Shown: positions 15,923-24,718 of the stretch, piece by piece
Layout: each line of letters starts with the position of its first letter
Numbering within the stretch: position 1 is the first letter of the stretch
DNA from: Paenibacillus tritici
Lineage (GTDB): Bacteria; Bacillota; Bacilli; Paenibacillales; Paenibacillaceae
DNA length: 64,000 nucleotides
Direction of reading: 5' to 3'
Assembly (NCBI RefSeq): GCF_013204885.1
Contig: NZ_JABMKX010000022.1
Span: 35,652 to 99,651, forward strand
Notes under the pieces: model-generated
Told to the model about the DNA's origin: nothing
Seen by the model: the letters and a program-made list of their open reading frames with translations, nothing else
Databases searched by the model: none
Made by a program: the position numbers and the translations under genes

Positions 15923-18241
15923 CTACTCCTTAATGTTCCCGGATATTTGGATTCGTCCGATTCCCGATGTGCCGATAATCGTGGCAATGAATACGGAGCC
16001 TGTCATGATCAGCGGACACAGCACATATGCCGAGAGCGGGTCCACCACGAACTTGAACGACGAAGCGCCGAACGAAGAGATAACTGCTCCTGCCAGAAGC
16101 TGCCCCAGGGTATTCGCCAGCAGGGTGCCCAGAACAACCCCGACGATGAGCACCACTACCGAACGCGCGTAATACTGCGCCGTCAGCTCCGAATTCCGGA
16201 AGCCAAGGGATTTCATGACGGCAATGGAATACCGGTCCTTGGCCACCAGCATACGCATAAACAGCAGCGTAATCAGCACATTGATCAGCAGCATCACCGC
16301 CATGGACGCCCATGCAGCCTTGCCTACTGAACTTATGGTAGAGCCGAAGGTCTGCGTCACATATTCATCAATTCCTGATACTTTGGCATAATTGAACAGT
16401 TCGGCATATTCGGTTACTTTGCTGCTGACCAGCGATGAATCTGCCAGCTCGGCATAGATAACGGACCACATCACCTCCGCTGAATTCACAGGGAATACGG
16501 CCTTGGCTGTTTTGCCGCCATTGGTCACATCCGAATAGATTCCGCTTACGGCAAGCGCTCTGGGTTCTCCGTCAACGAGGAGGGTAAGCGAGTCACCGGG
16601 CTTGGTGCGCAGTTCCTTGGCATTCACGGCGGAGAGCGCGATTTCATTCGCTGCTTCCGGTCTCCGCCCTTCCGAATAGGCTACCGGGAAAAAAGAATGA
16701 TCGCCGAACTCCACCTTCAGCCGCTCCTCGGTTCCATCCTCCAGCTTCACCTTAAGCGCCCGGGTGGTAAGCACCGCATGGCGGAAGATCATCACATCGC
16801 TCTCCATCACCTGCGCAATAGCTGTCGTCTTCTCCTCAATATTGCCGGTCTGCTGGATATCCAGGCGCAGATCACTGTCTCCGATGCCCATATAGGTAAT
16901 GAAGCTCGGGGAGGATATCGTAGTGTAGAGATTCTGGGGAACAATCATAATGAAGGAAGAGATTACGAGAACAGCAAGCATCGTTGCGTATAGACCCTTC
17001 CTGGATAAGACATCCTTCAGGCCAAGATACACATTCGTGTTCAGCAGCCGGTTGCCGCTTAATGTCAGCCTTCCGGAGCCCGCAGGCTTCTCCTGCGCGG
17101 TGCCGAAGCGGATGGCCTCTACCGCAGAGATCCAGCGGAAACGCTTCAGCACCCTGTTCACATAAGCAACAATCGTAAGGAATACGAGCAGTACGCCAAG
17201 GATTCCACAGGCCAAGGCCAGTGCAGGATTCCCGCTTTCGCCCATGTATAGCCTGATATTGTCAAGCAGCAGGCCCTTGAAGACGAACGATAACGCCAAG
17301 CCGAGGATGCTGCCCAGAGCGGCAACTGCTGCGTATTTTGCCAGATACAACCTTTTCAGATCTGAGACACGTAAGCCGATCGCCTTCATGACACCAATCT
17401 CACGGTAATCGCTCTCCATGGTCGCCAGAAGGGTAAACCGGATACACAGGAAGGCGACAATAACGACAAGCACGCTCGCCATGAGAATAACGGCAATCAT
17501 CAGCCCGTCAGAGATCGCATTCAGCACCCTGAACAAGGGGTAGGTGATCACCGGGCCGTTGCCTTCAAGCCCCGCTGCGGTATATTCTGTCTCGAAGGCT
17601 CCAAGCGAGGATAAGTCCTTGAGTCTGAATTCAATCAGATACTCCGTGCTGCCGGAATGCTGAATCTCCGCATAATCCCCCGGGCTGATGAGGAATCTCT
17701 TCGACGAGGCGAGCAGCGAATTCATCTGGGAATCCCGCAGGAATCCTGCTACACTGAAGCTCTTGTCTCCAACCCTTACGGTACTCCCGGTCTTCGCCGA
17801 GCCATCCTTCATGTAGGTGACCGGAACATAAATCTCGCCGTCCTGTACCGTAATCACCTTCCCGTCCAGATCCAGCAGATAATCAAAGGCCCCGCTTTGC
17901 GTGCTGAAGCCGTTATCCTGAACGCTGTCGGCCAGCGATTGGCCGTCGATGACAATCTGCGCGTTTTCCACATTGAGGAAATCGAGTACCTGAAATTCTT
18001 CAACCTTGCGGTTCTGCTCCGCGAACGCCGTCAATCGCGTCTTATCCAGCTGCCCTGAATGCATCTGCAGGAAATGCGGCGTCTTGGCCTGCGTCATGAG
18101 CGTATCAATCGCCCCGGTCAGATTAACGATCAGGATAGCCGACAGCGAGACAAGCATTGCTGCGGCAGCGACGAATAACATCGTAGTTAATGTGGTTGCT
18201 TTGCTTTTGCGGATATCATTCCGGATTATTCGGTAGTACAT
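15923..18241 (-). CDS. FtsX-domain ABC transporter permease (MacB-like)
   Basis: A 772-residue permease. An N-terminal membrane helix (about 15-40), an extracellular domain, a first FtsX helix cluster (about 240-360), a second extracellular domain, and a terminal FtsX cluster (about 640-760) give the duplicated layout of FtsX/LolE-type permeases. Telltale segments are SDYREIGVMKAIGLRVSDLKR and KDRYSIAVMKSLGFRNSELT, the repeated coupling-helix motif. The start overlaps the MFS gene by 16 bases, and the ATPase follows. Probably exports or senses a peptide, antibiotic or lipid. Confidence 0.9.
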   Translation of the reverse strand: MYYRIIRNDIRKSKATTLTTMLFVAAAAMLVSLSAILIVNLTGAIDTLMTQAKTPHFLQMHSGQLDKTRLTAFAEQNRKVEEFQVLDFLNVENAQIVIDGQSLADSVQDNGFSTQSGAFDYLLDLDGKVITVQDGEIYVPVTYMKDGSAKTGSTVRVGDKSFSVAGFLRDSQMNSLLASSKRFLISPGDYAEIQHSGSTEYLIEFRLKDLSSLGAFETEYTAAGLEGNGPVITYPLFRVLNAISDGLMIAVILMASVLVVIVAFLCIRFTLLATMESDYREIGVMKAIGLRVSDLKRLYLAKYAAVAALGSILGLALSFVFKGLLLDNIRLYMGESGNPALALACGILGVLLVFLTIVAYVNRVLKRFRWISAVEAIRFGTAQEKPAGSGRLTLSGNRLLNTNVYLGLKDVLSRKGLYATMLAVLVISSFIMIVPQNLYTTISSPSFITYMGIGDSDLRLDIQQTGNIEEKTTAIAQVMESDVMIFRHAVLTTRALKVKLEDGTEERLKVEFGDHSFFPVAYSEGRRPEAANEIALSAVNAKELRTKPGDSLTLLVDGEPRALAVSGIYSDVTNGGKTAKAVFPVNSAEVMWSVIYAELADSSLVSSKVTEYAELFNYAKVSGIDEYVTQTFGSTISSVGKAAWASMAVMLLINVLITLLFMRMLVAKDRYSIAVMKSLGFRNSELTAQYYARSVVVLIVGVVLGTLLANTLGQLLAGAVISSFGASSFKFVVDPLSAYVLCPLIMTGSVFIATIIGTSGIGRIQISGNIKE

Positions 18242-19524
18242 ACTTCACCTCTGCTCTCCAGGCTTCTTATAGACTTAAGCTGATAGATTATTACGGAAGC
18301 GGCGCTTAACAGCAGCCCGGCGATGATAATGAGGAATCCCATCCCCCGGCCGCTGCCGGTGCCGATTATTCTGCCGACACTGTCCGCAAGCACCCCGCCT
18401 GTCACCAGGAGTGGCGTAAATACGTAATCTGCCAGCACTCCCGCCAGCATATAGGCCACAACGAATCCAAGCTGGGAGAGCAGTCCAATCAGTGACCAGG
18501 CTCTGCCCTGCACGGAATTGTCAATATTGGTGCGGACCAGATAATCGAGGGCCGTGTTCGTGAAGGGCAGCATGGCGAAGAACAGGAACCCCGCAACTCC
18601 AATCAGCACAATATTCTCACGCAGTCCGAACGCCGCAATACTGAGTCCTGAGGCAAACAGCGACACCGACAGCATGGTGACAAAATTCTTCTGTAGCCGC
18701 AGCATCCCTATAATCACACTCGACACAAGCATCCCCGAAGCCATAACGGTCTCCAGCGTCCCCAAGACAGCAGTGCTGGAGAACGCCAGAATCATCGGCA
18801 TCGACAGTGTCTCAATGAACCCGATGAAGAAGGTCATGACTGAGGTCATAATCACAAGGACAAGCACCCCCCGTTTACCGGAAACGGCTCTCCAGCCTTC
18901 TTTGAATTCACGGATAAAAGCCTGCGCCTGCTCCGCCTTCTTGGAAGCCAGTCCGCTGCGTACAGCAAGCGTTGTCGGAACCGTAATGGCAAAGGTGCAG
19001 ATGTCGATAATCAGCAGCAGCTTCACATCCGACACGGCGAGCAGCAGCCCGGCAATGACGGGTGAGATCAGGTACTTGGCGGACCCGGCGATCTGAACGA
19101 AACCGCTTGCCTTCGTGTACTGCTCCTCGGTGAGCAGATCAGTAACGGTAGCCTTGTAGGCGGGATCAAGCAGCGAGGAGAATACCGAGCTAACGGTCAC
19201 CCCCACGCAGACCTGCCAGAGCTGTGCTTCCCCGCTGAGCAGGCAGACCAGAATATAGATCAGTCCTGTGGCAGAGAGACTGTCGCCCAGCACCATCAGC
19301 AGCCTGCGGTCATAGCGGTCCGCTAGCACGCCCGCGACCGGACTCAGCAACAGCGAGGGCATGAACGCCAGCAGCGTAACCAGAGCCATCGCCGATGCCT
19401 GCCCGGTCTGCTGCAGGATATAAATGCCCAGCCCGAACGAGGTAAGCCCGCTGCCAACTGCTGAGATTAGCTGTCCTGACCACAGAAACAGAAATCTGCC
19501 GAATCCTGTATCTGCTCTACTCAT
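18226..19524 (-). CDS. MFS transporter, probable drug efflux
   Basis: A 432-residue major facilitator with about 12 membrane segments. The loop after helix 2 reads GVLADRYDRRLLMVLGDS, the signature of the MFS_3/enterobactin-exporter-like multidrug group. The start lies inside the end of tetR (8-base overlap) and the end overlaps the FtsX permease gene, so all are translationally coupled. Under TetR control, it is most likely a drug or metabolite exporter. Confidence 0.9.
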   Translation of the reverse strand: MSRADTGFGRFLFLWSGQLISAVGSGLTSFGLGIYILQQTGQASAMALVTLLAFMPSLLLSPVAGVLADRYDRRLLMVLGDSLSATGLIYILVCLLSGEAQLWQVCVGVTVSSVFSSLLDPAYKATVTDLLTEEQYTKASGFVQIAGSAKYLISPVIAGLLLAVSDVKLLLIIDICTFAITVPTTLAVRSGLASKKAEQAQAFIREFKEGWRAVSGKRGVLVLVIMTSVMTFFIGFIETLSMPMILAFSSTAVLGTLETVMASGMLVSSVIIGMLRLQKNFVTMLSVSLFASGLSIAAFGLRENIVLIGVAGFLFFAMLPFTNTALDYLVRTNIDNSVQGRAWSLIGLLSQLGFVVAYMLAGVLADYVFTPLLVTGGVLADSVGRIIGTGSGRGMGFLIIIAGLLLSAASVIIYQLKSIRSLESRGEVCTTE

Positions 19525-20182
19525 CGCCGGAACCCCCTTCCGCTCCCTCCGCGCTGCCGAATATCTGCATCACACTCATCAGACTTCCGTTCTCGGCCCC
19601 GAGCAGTCTTTCCAGGTTGGCGATAAACGCCAGGATGCGCGACATCCGCTGGTCATCCGTCAACTCAACCATATCATTGTCAAAAATGGTGTTCGCATAG
19701 ATCACCACCATCTCCATACATTCATACGGATACTGTGTATTGAACAATCCCTGCCGGATGCCCTCGCTGATGATAGGAGCCAGAATCGGCGGAACGCCGC
19801 TGATGATCGCCTTTTGAATCTTCTGGTGCATAAGCGCATTCTGCGGCTTGTGAATATGCTCCATTATTTCCGTGCCGCCGCCGCTTCCACTGTTTATATT
19901 CAGCGCCATGACCACCCGGAGAATCCGGTCGATTACGGGGATGCTCTGATCATTAGCGATATGCTGCGCTTCCCCGAGAATATTGACATTCGTCCGTTCG
20001 ATCAGCGCATCCATAATATCCTCCTTCGATTTGAAGTGATAATACAGCGTTCCCCGGGCTATGCCCACCTTGCCCAGAATATCGCCCGTGCTGGTCCCGT
20101 CGAAGCCCTTCTGGCTGAAAAGCTCCTCTGCTGCATCCAGAATTTCATTTCTGCGGGCTTCCGCTTCTTTTACAATTCTCAT
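19517..20182 (-). CDS. TetR/AcrR family transcriptional regulator
   Basis: A 221-residue TetR-type repressor. The HTH is at about residues 8-55 (RRNEILDAAEELFSQKGFDG, TSTGDILGKVGIARGTLYYHF, KSKEDIMDALI). The remainder is the ligand-binding helical domain, with GSGSGGG and a C-terminal GSAEGAEGGSGDE tail. AAGGAG lies 8 bases before the ATG. It is first in the operon with the MFS and MacB-like genes. Its likely operator (20569-20591) is about 390 bp upstream, and the 21-bp repeat array lies between, so the mRNA leader would be unusually long. Confidence 0.9.
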   Translation of the reverse strand: MRIVKEAEARRNEILDAAEELFSQKGFDGTSTGDILGKVGIARGTLYYHFKSKEDIMDALIERTNVNILGEAQHIANDQSIPVIDRILRVVMALNINSGSGGGTEIMEHIHKPQNALMHQKIQKAIISGVPPILAPIISEGIRQGLFNTQYPYECMEMVVIYANTIFDNDMVELTDDQRMSRILAFIANLERLLGAENGSLMSVMQIFGSAEGAEGGSGDE

Positions 20183-20218
20183 CGTCTATTCTCCTTATAG
20201 TGTAGCTGTAATTAGTCG

Positions 20219-20512
20219 AAACGTAGTTGGTGTGTGTTGAAACGTAGTTAGTCGTTGCTGGAACGTTAGTGCGTTGGCGCCGGGACGTAGTGCGTTGGTG
20301 CCGGGACGTAGTGCGTTGGTGCCAGAACGTAGTGCATTGGTGCCGGGACGTAGTACGTTGGTGCCAGAACGTAGTGCGTTGGCGCCCGAACGTAGTGCGT
20401 TGGCGCCCGAACGGAGTGCGTTGGCGCCGGAACGTAGTGCGTTGGCGCCGGAACGTAGTGCGTTGGCGCCGGAACGTAGTGCGTTGGCGCCGGAACGTAG
20501 TGCGTTGGTGCA
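20219..20512 (-). repeat. 21-bp tandem repeat array in the tetR leader
   Basis: Eleven full 21-bp units run from 20272 to 20502 on the plus strand, core TTGGCGCCGGAACGTAGTG, with a partial unit to 20512 and two or three decayed units at 20219-20271. The four units at 20419-20502 are identical; those nearer the gene carry substitutions (GGTGCC, GCCCGAA, GCCAGAA), consistent with expansion at the promoter-proximal end. Because 21 is a multiple of three, all frames stay open and give false ORFs on both strands. No unique spacers occur, so this is not CRISPR. Confidence 0.95.
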
Positions 20513-20568
20513 ATCTGTGGTGTTCTGCAGTACTCCGCCTGTATCAAGTACCTATTTATCTATCTATA

Positions 20569-20591
20569 TACCGACCGACTGTCTGTCGGTA
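20569..20591. promoter_or_regulatory. TetR-type operator and promoter of the efflux operon
   Basis: TACCGAC (20569-20575) and GTCGGTA (20585-20591) form an inverted repeat around CGACTGTCT, closely resembling TetR/AcrR-family operators. On the minus strand TTACCG and TATATA with 16-bp spacing flank the operator, so binding would block RNA polymerase. The tetR start codon is about 390 bp downstream, past the repeat array. Confidence 0.65.
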
Positions 20592-20878
20592 AGTGATAAT
20601 AGCATATCATGATCGTGTGGAATTGTCTTGTTATTTCTGGAATGCGGGCGAACCGGCAGTGGGCTCTGACTCCGCAATCAGCAGTTGGATAAACGTATCT
20701 TATTGGGGACGTTTTTGAGCGTCTGAGGTGATTAGTTGTATAAACGTCATTTAATTTCCTGCATTTCCACTACTCTGATTATTTTACAGCTTATTAAGTG
20801 TTGTTTTTCCAACTGCTTCCTTTCAATCTCTCTTTTGCTCATAAACAAGTGCTGAAAATCCAACTATTTCCGGCTACA

Positions 20879-21090
20879 GGTGCAGCCAGTGCGAGCATTG
20901 CAGCTAGTGCAACCAGCGCACCCAGTACAATATGCGCAGCCAGTTCGGCTAGTGCAGTCAGTGCGAGCATTGCAGCCAGCTAGGACAGTGTCGCCGGTGC
21001 GGCCAGCACAGCCAGTACAGCCAGTTCGAGCTTTGCAGCTAGTGCAACCAGTGCAGCCAGTGCAGCCACAGGTGCACCAAACCTGTGGCC
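20879..21090. repeat. Degenerate 9-bp repeat tract and hairpin
   Basis: The stretch is built from variants of GTGCAGCCA (about nine-base steps, many divergent), ending in a perfect hairpin CCACAGGT / ACCTGTGG around 21065-21088. No coding signal or ribosome binding site goes with it, so the Ala/Ser-rich frame across it is taken as a by-product. Flanks 20600-20878 and 21091-21256 show no gene. AGTTGGATAAACGT and AGTTGTATAAACGT occur near 20682 and 20733, a short dispersed intergenic motif. Confidence 0.7.
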
Positions 21091-21256
21091 ACGCTGCTCC
21101 CAGCTTCTAATCTCGCTGCTTAGGCGTTTTCCACACTTTTAGGTAGCAGCATATGAACAGCATAAAGGAATATCAATTCCATTCACTGTTGTAACTGTCC
21201 CGTTGATTAACACTCGTTCCCTACTTAAACGGTCACTCCCTATTCACCCCATACAA

Positions 21257-21712
21257 TCAACGGCTCACCCCTGGGGTGGTGACCAGAATTTTGCTGGCAA
21301 GAGCAATAAGCTGCGCCCTTTCCTCCCCGGTAAGACCTTCGGTTACCAGCGTTATCTGACGCTCAATCTGCTCGCCGACCTCATGGATGATCTTCCAGCC
21401 TGCCGGGGTCGCCCTCACATTGAACCCCCGCCGGTCACTCTGTGAAACGGTACGTTCAACCAGCCCGCGGCGCTGCGCCCGGTCCACAAGTCCCGTAATA
21501 CTGGATTTGTCGAGGCCCAGATGCTTGGCCAGCTGAAGCATACTCGGCTCGCGGTCGCGCAGTATCCCTAGCAGACGGATCTGAATGATCGACAGATCAT
21601 GCTGCGTTCCTATTTTGGCAAGGATGTTCTGAATAACAAAAGAAAGCTGTACAAGGCTGTCGACCATCGACAGTTCCTCCAGTTTATCAAATGAATCATC
21701 GTAATTGCTCAT
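21257..21712 (-). CDS. MarR family transcriptional regulator
   Basis: A 151-residue winged-helix regulator. The wHTH lies at about 40-115: IIQIRLLGILRDREPSMLQLAK, GLDKSSITGLVDRAQRRGLV and ERTVSQSDRRGFNVRATPAG, the last being the wing with the conserved DRR. The ATG at 21712 follows GGAG by 8 bases. It is divergent from the MDR-type oxidoreductase, and the shared 165-bp region carries a 13-bp inverted repeat. Repression of that oxidoreductase, relieved by a phenolic or oxidant, is the simplest model and is typical of the family. Confidence 0.9.
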   Translation of the reverse strand: MSNYDDSFDKLEELSMVDSLVQLSFVIQNILAKIGTQHDLSIIQIRLLGILRDREPSMLQLAKHLGLDKSSITGLVDRAQRRGLVERTVSQSDRRGFNVRATPAGWKIIHEVGEQIERQITLVTEGLTGEERAQLIALASKILVTTPGVSR

Positions 21713-21787
21713 TGGCTTCACTCCGGACTTTATTGTAGTTCAGACCTGTTTGCAACTATTGTACCACAGCAGCCATTGACTTTGTAC

Positions 21788-21836
21788 GTGGAACAAACTA
21801 TATTGTTTGTATTACAAACTTTTTAGTTTGTTCCAC
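21788..21836. promoter_or_regulatory. MarR operator candidate, nested inverted repeats
   Basis: GTGGAACAAACTA (21788-21800) and TAGTTTGTTCCAC (21824-21836) are perfect reverse complements, and an inner GTTTGT (21805-21810) / ACAAAC (21814-21819) pair sits between them. GTTTGT-type half-sites occur four times in 49 bp, which would allow two dimers to bind between the divergent genes. Confidence 0.7.
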
Positions 21837-21877
21837 AAACAAAAAAAACGCCCGATCGGGCAAATGGAGGCCTATTT

Positions 21878-22846
21878 ATGTACGCTGCTGTTGTACGATC
21901 ATTCGATTCAAGTCCGAAATACGAAGAAGTTGAATCCCCGGTGCCCTCGGGAGAACATGAAGCTCTGGTGGATGTGCTTGCTGCCGGTTTACATCTCCGG
22001 GTACGGGCACAAGCCAACGGCTCCCACTACACCAGTACCGATGAGCTGCCGCTCATCCCCGGTATTGACGGAGTGGGACGGCTCCCGGACGGCAAGCTGG
22101 TCTATTTTGTCGCAACAGATACGGCTCTAGGGACGTTTGCAGACCAGACTATCGTTGATCTTCGCCGCGCTGTACCTCTGCCTGCATATGCCGACCCTGT
22201 GCTTATCGCCGCCGCGATGAATCCGGCCATGTCCGCCTGGGTGACTCTGCGCCGCAGGGTTCAGGCTAAGCCCGGGTTCAAGGTTCTTATTCTGGGAGCG
22301 ACCGGCAATTCCGGACAGATGGCTGTCCAGATTGCCAAGCTGATGGGAGCCAGTCAGATTATCGCCGCCGGACGGAACCCGGAACGCCTTCGTTCACTTA
22401 CCCAGCTTGGTGCTGATGTAACCTTATCGCTTGCAGGAGATCCCGCAGCCGTTGCCCGGAACCTTGGCGAAGCCGCAGCCGACGCTGATATTGTGCTCGA
22501 TTATCTGTGGGGAGAACCTGCCGCGCAAGCCATGCTCCCGATATTGACCCGCCGGTCCGACCGCAGCCGGCTGTTGACCTGGATTCAGATCGGTTCCGTT
22601 GCCGGTGCGGACGCCCCAATTCCTTCCGCCGCCCTCCGCTCTGCCAACTTCCAGATTATCGGCAGCGGTCAGGGGTCTGTCACTCCGGCCGGTTATCTGG
22701 CAGAATTCCCGGCGTTGATCCAGGCGGTTGCAGACGGCAAGCTAACTGCGAACCCTGTTGTTTATCCGCTATCCCGGATTGAAGAAGTATGGAAGACTCC
22801 GGCCGACAGTCAGCAGCGTATCGTCTTCGTGCCGCATAATAAGTAA
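21878..22846 (+). CDS. Zinc-independent MDR-family alcohol dehydrogenase / quinone reductase
   Basis: A 322-residue medium-chain dehydrogenase/reductase. N-terminal GroES-like part to about residue 120 (GLHLRVRAQANGSHYTS, LPLIPGIDGVGRLPDG), then a Rossmann domain with the nucleotide motif VLILGATGNSGQMAVQIAKLMGA. No cysteine ligands for catalytic or structural zinc are seen, which points to the quinone oxidoreductase-like branch using NADPH. Cytosolic. The neighbouring divergent marR gene suggests induction by a reactive compound such as a quinone or electrophile. Confidence 0.87.
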   Translation: MYAAVVRSFDSSPKYEEVESPVPSGEHEALVDVLAAGLHLRVRAQANGSHYTSTDELPLIPGIDGVGRLPDGKLVYFVATDTALGTFADQTIVDLRRAVPLPAYADPVLIAAAMNPAMSAWVTLRRRVQAKPGFKVLILGATGNSGQMAVQIAKLMGASQIIAAGRNPERLRSLTQLGADVTLSLAGDPAAVARNLGEAAADADIVLDYLWGEPAAQAMLPILTRRSDRSRLLTWIQIGSVAGADAPIPSAALRSANFQIIGSGQGSVTPAGYLAEFPALIQAVADGKLTANPVVYPLSRIEEVWKTPADSQQRIVFVPHNK

Positions 22847-23012
22847 ACCCCGGGGCCCCTCCAAGCAAGCTATATCCGGCTATTGTCAAGCTTTGCCATC
22901 ATGATTGTAACTTCTCTTCTTGTTAAATCTGGAAAGCGAATGATAAACTTAGCAGGGCATCCCGCTTAAGGAATCATACTAACGCTTCACAGGACAGGAG
23001 GCCGAAGAGCAA

Positions 23013-23618
23013 TTGGCGATCTATTTGGTAAGACACGGCAAAGATGACGAAGGATACCGCGGCGGATGGAGTCAGCGGGGGCTAATGACCCAGGGTTACA
23101 GACAAGCCGAGAAGTTGGGCCGTTATCTGAAAGAGAACCAGACCTTATTCAATATAAAACGTATAATCACCAGCGATCTGCAGCGGGCTCTGGACACAGC
23201 CGGTGAGCTGGCAAGAGAACTGGAGTTACCCCTGCAGCGCAGTATGGACTGGAGAGAAATGAACAACGGCGTGATCGCCGGTATGCCGAACGAAATTGTA
23301 AATGAACGGTACCCCGGCTTATATTTCTCCGGCTTGCGGATGGACGAGCGTTACCCCGGCGGCGAGAGCCCGCTGGAATTCTTCAACCGGATTCAGAAAG
23401 CATTCACCCGGCTCTGTGCAGAAGAAGCGGGCAGCTCTCCCGAAGATAACCTGGTCATTGTTACGCATGGCGGAGTCATTAATATCATTTATCACATGAT
23501 CAGAGAATTAGAATGGAACAACCGCGGAAGTAAATTTCCGGCTTCCTATACCAGCCTGCACAGAGTCGAGCTTCAGAACGGGAAGTGGAGGCTCACGCTG
23601 GAGAACTATACAGTGTAG
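23013..23618 (+). CDS. Histidine phosphatase family protein
   Basis: A 201-residue branch-1 histidine phosphatase (phosphoglycerate mutase fold). The phospho-accepting His is in IYLVRHGKDDEGYRG near residue 8, the second Arg in TSDLQRALDTA, the acid in WREMNNGVIAGM and the second His in IVTHGGVINIIYH. The start is TTG (23013), with an AGGAG about 12 bases upstream; no ATG fits, because the fold begins at residue 2. The substrate is unknown; small-molecule phosphates are typical. Confidence 0.88.
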   Translation: MAIYLVRHGKDDEGYRGGWSQRGLMTQGYRQAEKLGRYLKENQTLFNIKRIITSDLQRALDTAGELARELELPLQRSMDWREMNNGVIAGMPNEIVNERYPGLYFSGLRMDERYPGGESPLEFFNRIQKAFTRLCAEEAGSSPEDNLVIVTHGGVINIIYHMIRELEWNNRGSKFPASYTSLHRVELQNGKWRLTLENYTV

Positions 23619-23671
23619 CTGTAGTAACATATTTTGCCGCCCGGAATCATAAGTTGCGTAAGTGATGTGAA

Positions 23672-24718
23672 TTAAGAGGTATAATTCTGGCCCAGCCCCA
23701 GGCTGCTCAGCAGCTGTCTATAAGCAATCGACGTCCGGTCTGCCGGAATATGGGCTTCCGCCTGGAGGTCCAGCGGCAGATCCTCCGGCGTCTGCGACTC
23801 CACCATCTCCGCGTCCTCCTGGAACACCTGAAGATTGAACTTGATCGTATCCTCTACAGGAGCGCTTTTGTCAAAGTTACGCGAGATCGGGCAGAACAGC
23901 CTTGTATAGCGGGCGGATACCGGAGAAGCACAGTTCAGAATCTTCAGCCTGCCCTCATCCGGAAAATAGACGGTCAGCGATGCGGCAAACGGCGCAAATA
24001 CCCGGAACTCACGCAGCCACTGGAAGCCTTCCGGTGCCGGATTGTCCTGCCCCTTGCCGTAATTACTGACCGTACTCCAATATTCAGCCACCAGCTCCGT
24101 CTCCCCTTCACGCCATACCTTGTACTGGGGAACCTCTGTATTATTACGGTCTCCGAAGGTTGCAGTATGCACGTACGCGAAATGGGACACATCCAGGAAG
24201 CCCTCCATCTGCCGCCCGGAGGAACCGGCAATATCAAAGCTCGGAATCAGAATGTTGATATAGTCCGGGTCCTCCCAGGCGGGGAAGGATGGAATCTGCT
24301 CCGGCGAACCTCCCAGACAGGTCCAGATCAGGCCATAACGTTCAACCGCCGGATAGACAATCAATTTCAATTTGGGTGAGATTTTGGCGCTTGGATGCGC
24401 CGGGACAGCGGTACATTTCCCCTCGCAGCTATAACGGAAGCCGTGATACGGGCAGACAATCTCCCCGTTCTCCACCCAGCCTTTGCTTAACGGGGCTCCC
24501 CGGTGAAAGCACAGATCACGGGCAATAACCACCTTATCTCCGCTACGGTAGCACACAAGCTTCATATCCAGCAGCTTCACCGCTACCGGCTGATCCTTTA
24601 TTTCATCCGCAGCCGCCACCGGATACCAATATCCGGCCAGAATCCGCCAGTCTTCAGGCGAGAAGGTGCAATCACGCGGGAGCTCCAATTCTGCCTGCCG
24701 TTTCTTTTCCTCAATCAT
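23672..24718 (-). CDS. Rieske [2Fe-2S] aromatic ring-hydroxylating oxygenase
   Basis: A 348-residue oxygenase alpha subunit. The Rieske domain binds [2Fe-2S] through CFHRGAPLSKG and CPYHGFRYSCEG (about residues 69-95). The catalytic domain has the mononuclear iron motif DVSHFAYVHTATFGD (about 176-190) with two His. The fold and size match the PaO-like / vanillate O-demethylase group, acting as a single-subunit oxygenase that needs an external reductase. No ferredoxin reductase lies beside it; the divergent FMN reductase could supply electrons, but that is speculative. No signal peptide. Confidence 0.9.
   Translation of the reverse strand: MIEEKKRQAELELPRDCTFSPEDWRILAGYWYPVAAADEIKDQPVAVKLLDMKLVCYRSGDKVVIARDLCFHRGAPLSKGWVENGEIVCPYHGFRYSCEGKCTAVPAHPSAKISPKLKLIVYPAVERYGLIWTCLGGSPEQIPSFPAWEDPDYINILIPSFDIAGSSGRQMEGFLDVSHFAYVHTATFGDRNNTEVPQYKVWREGETELVAEYWSTVSNYGKGQDNPAPEGFQWLREFRVFAPFAASLTVYFPDEGRLKILNCASPVSARYTRLFCPISRNFDKSAPVEDTIKFNLQVFQEDAEMVESQTPEDLPLDLQAEAHIPADRTSIAYRQLLSSLGLGQNYTS

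Noticed and set aside
20219..20512. CRISPR array
   Set aside because: Repeats are directly adjacent with no unique spacers, and no cas gene is in the window.
20145..20547. Long open frames on both strands through the 21-bp repeats, encoding RTTFRRQ- or VPAPTHY-type repeats
   Set aside because: They exist only because the repeat period is a multiple of three. They have no ribosome binding site, overlap the start of tetR, and are open in several frames at once.
20798..20983. An Ala/Ser-rich 61-codon frame
   Set aside because: It results from the 9-bp repeat tract and has no ribosome binding site.
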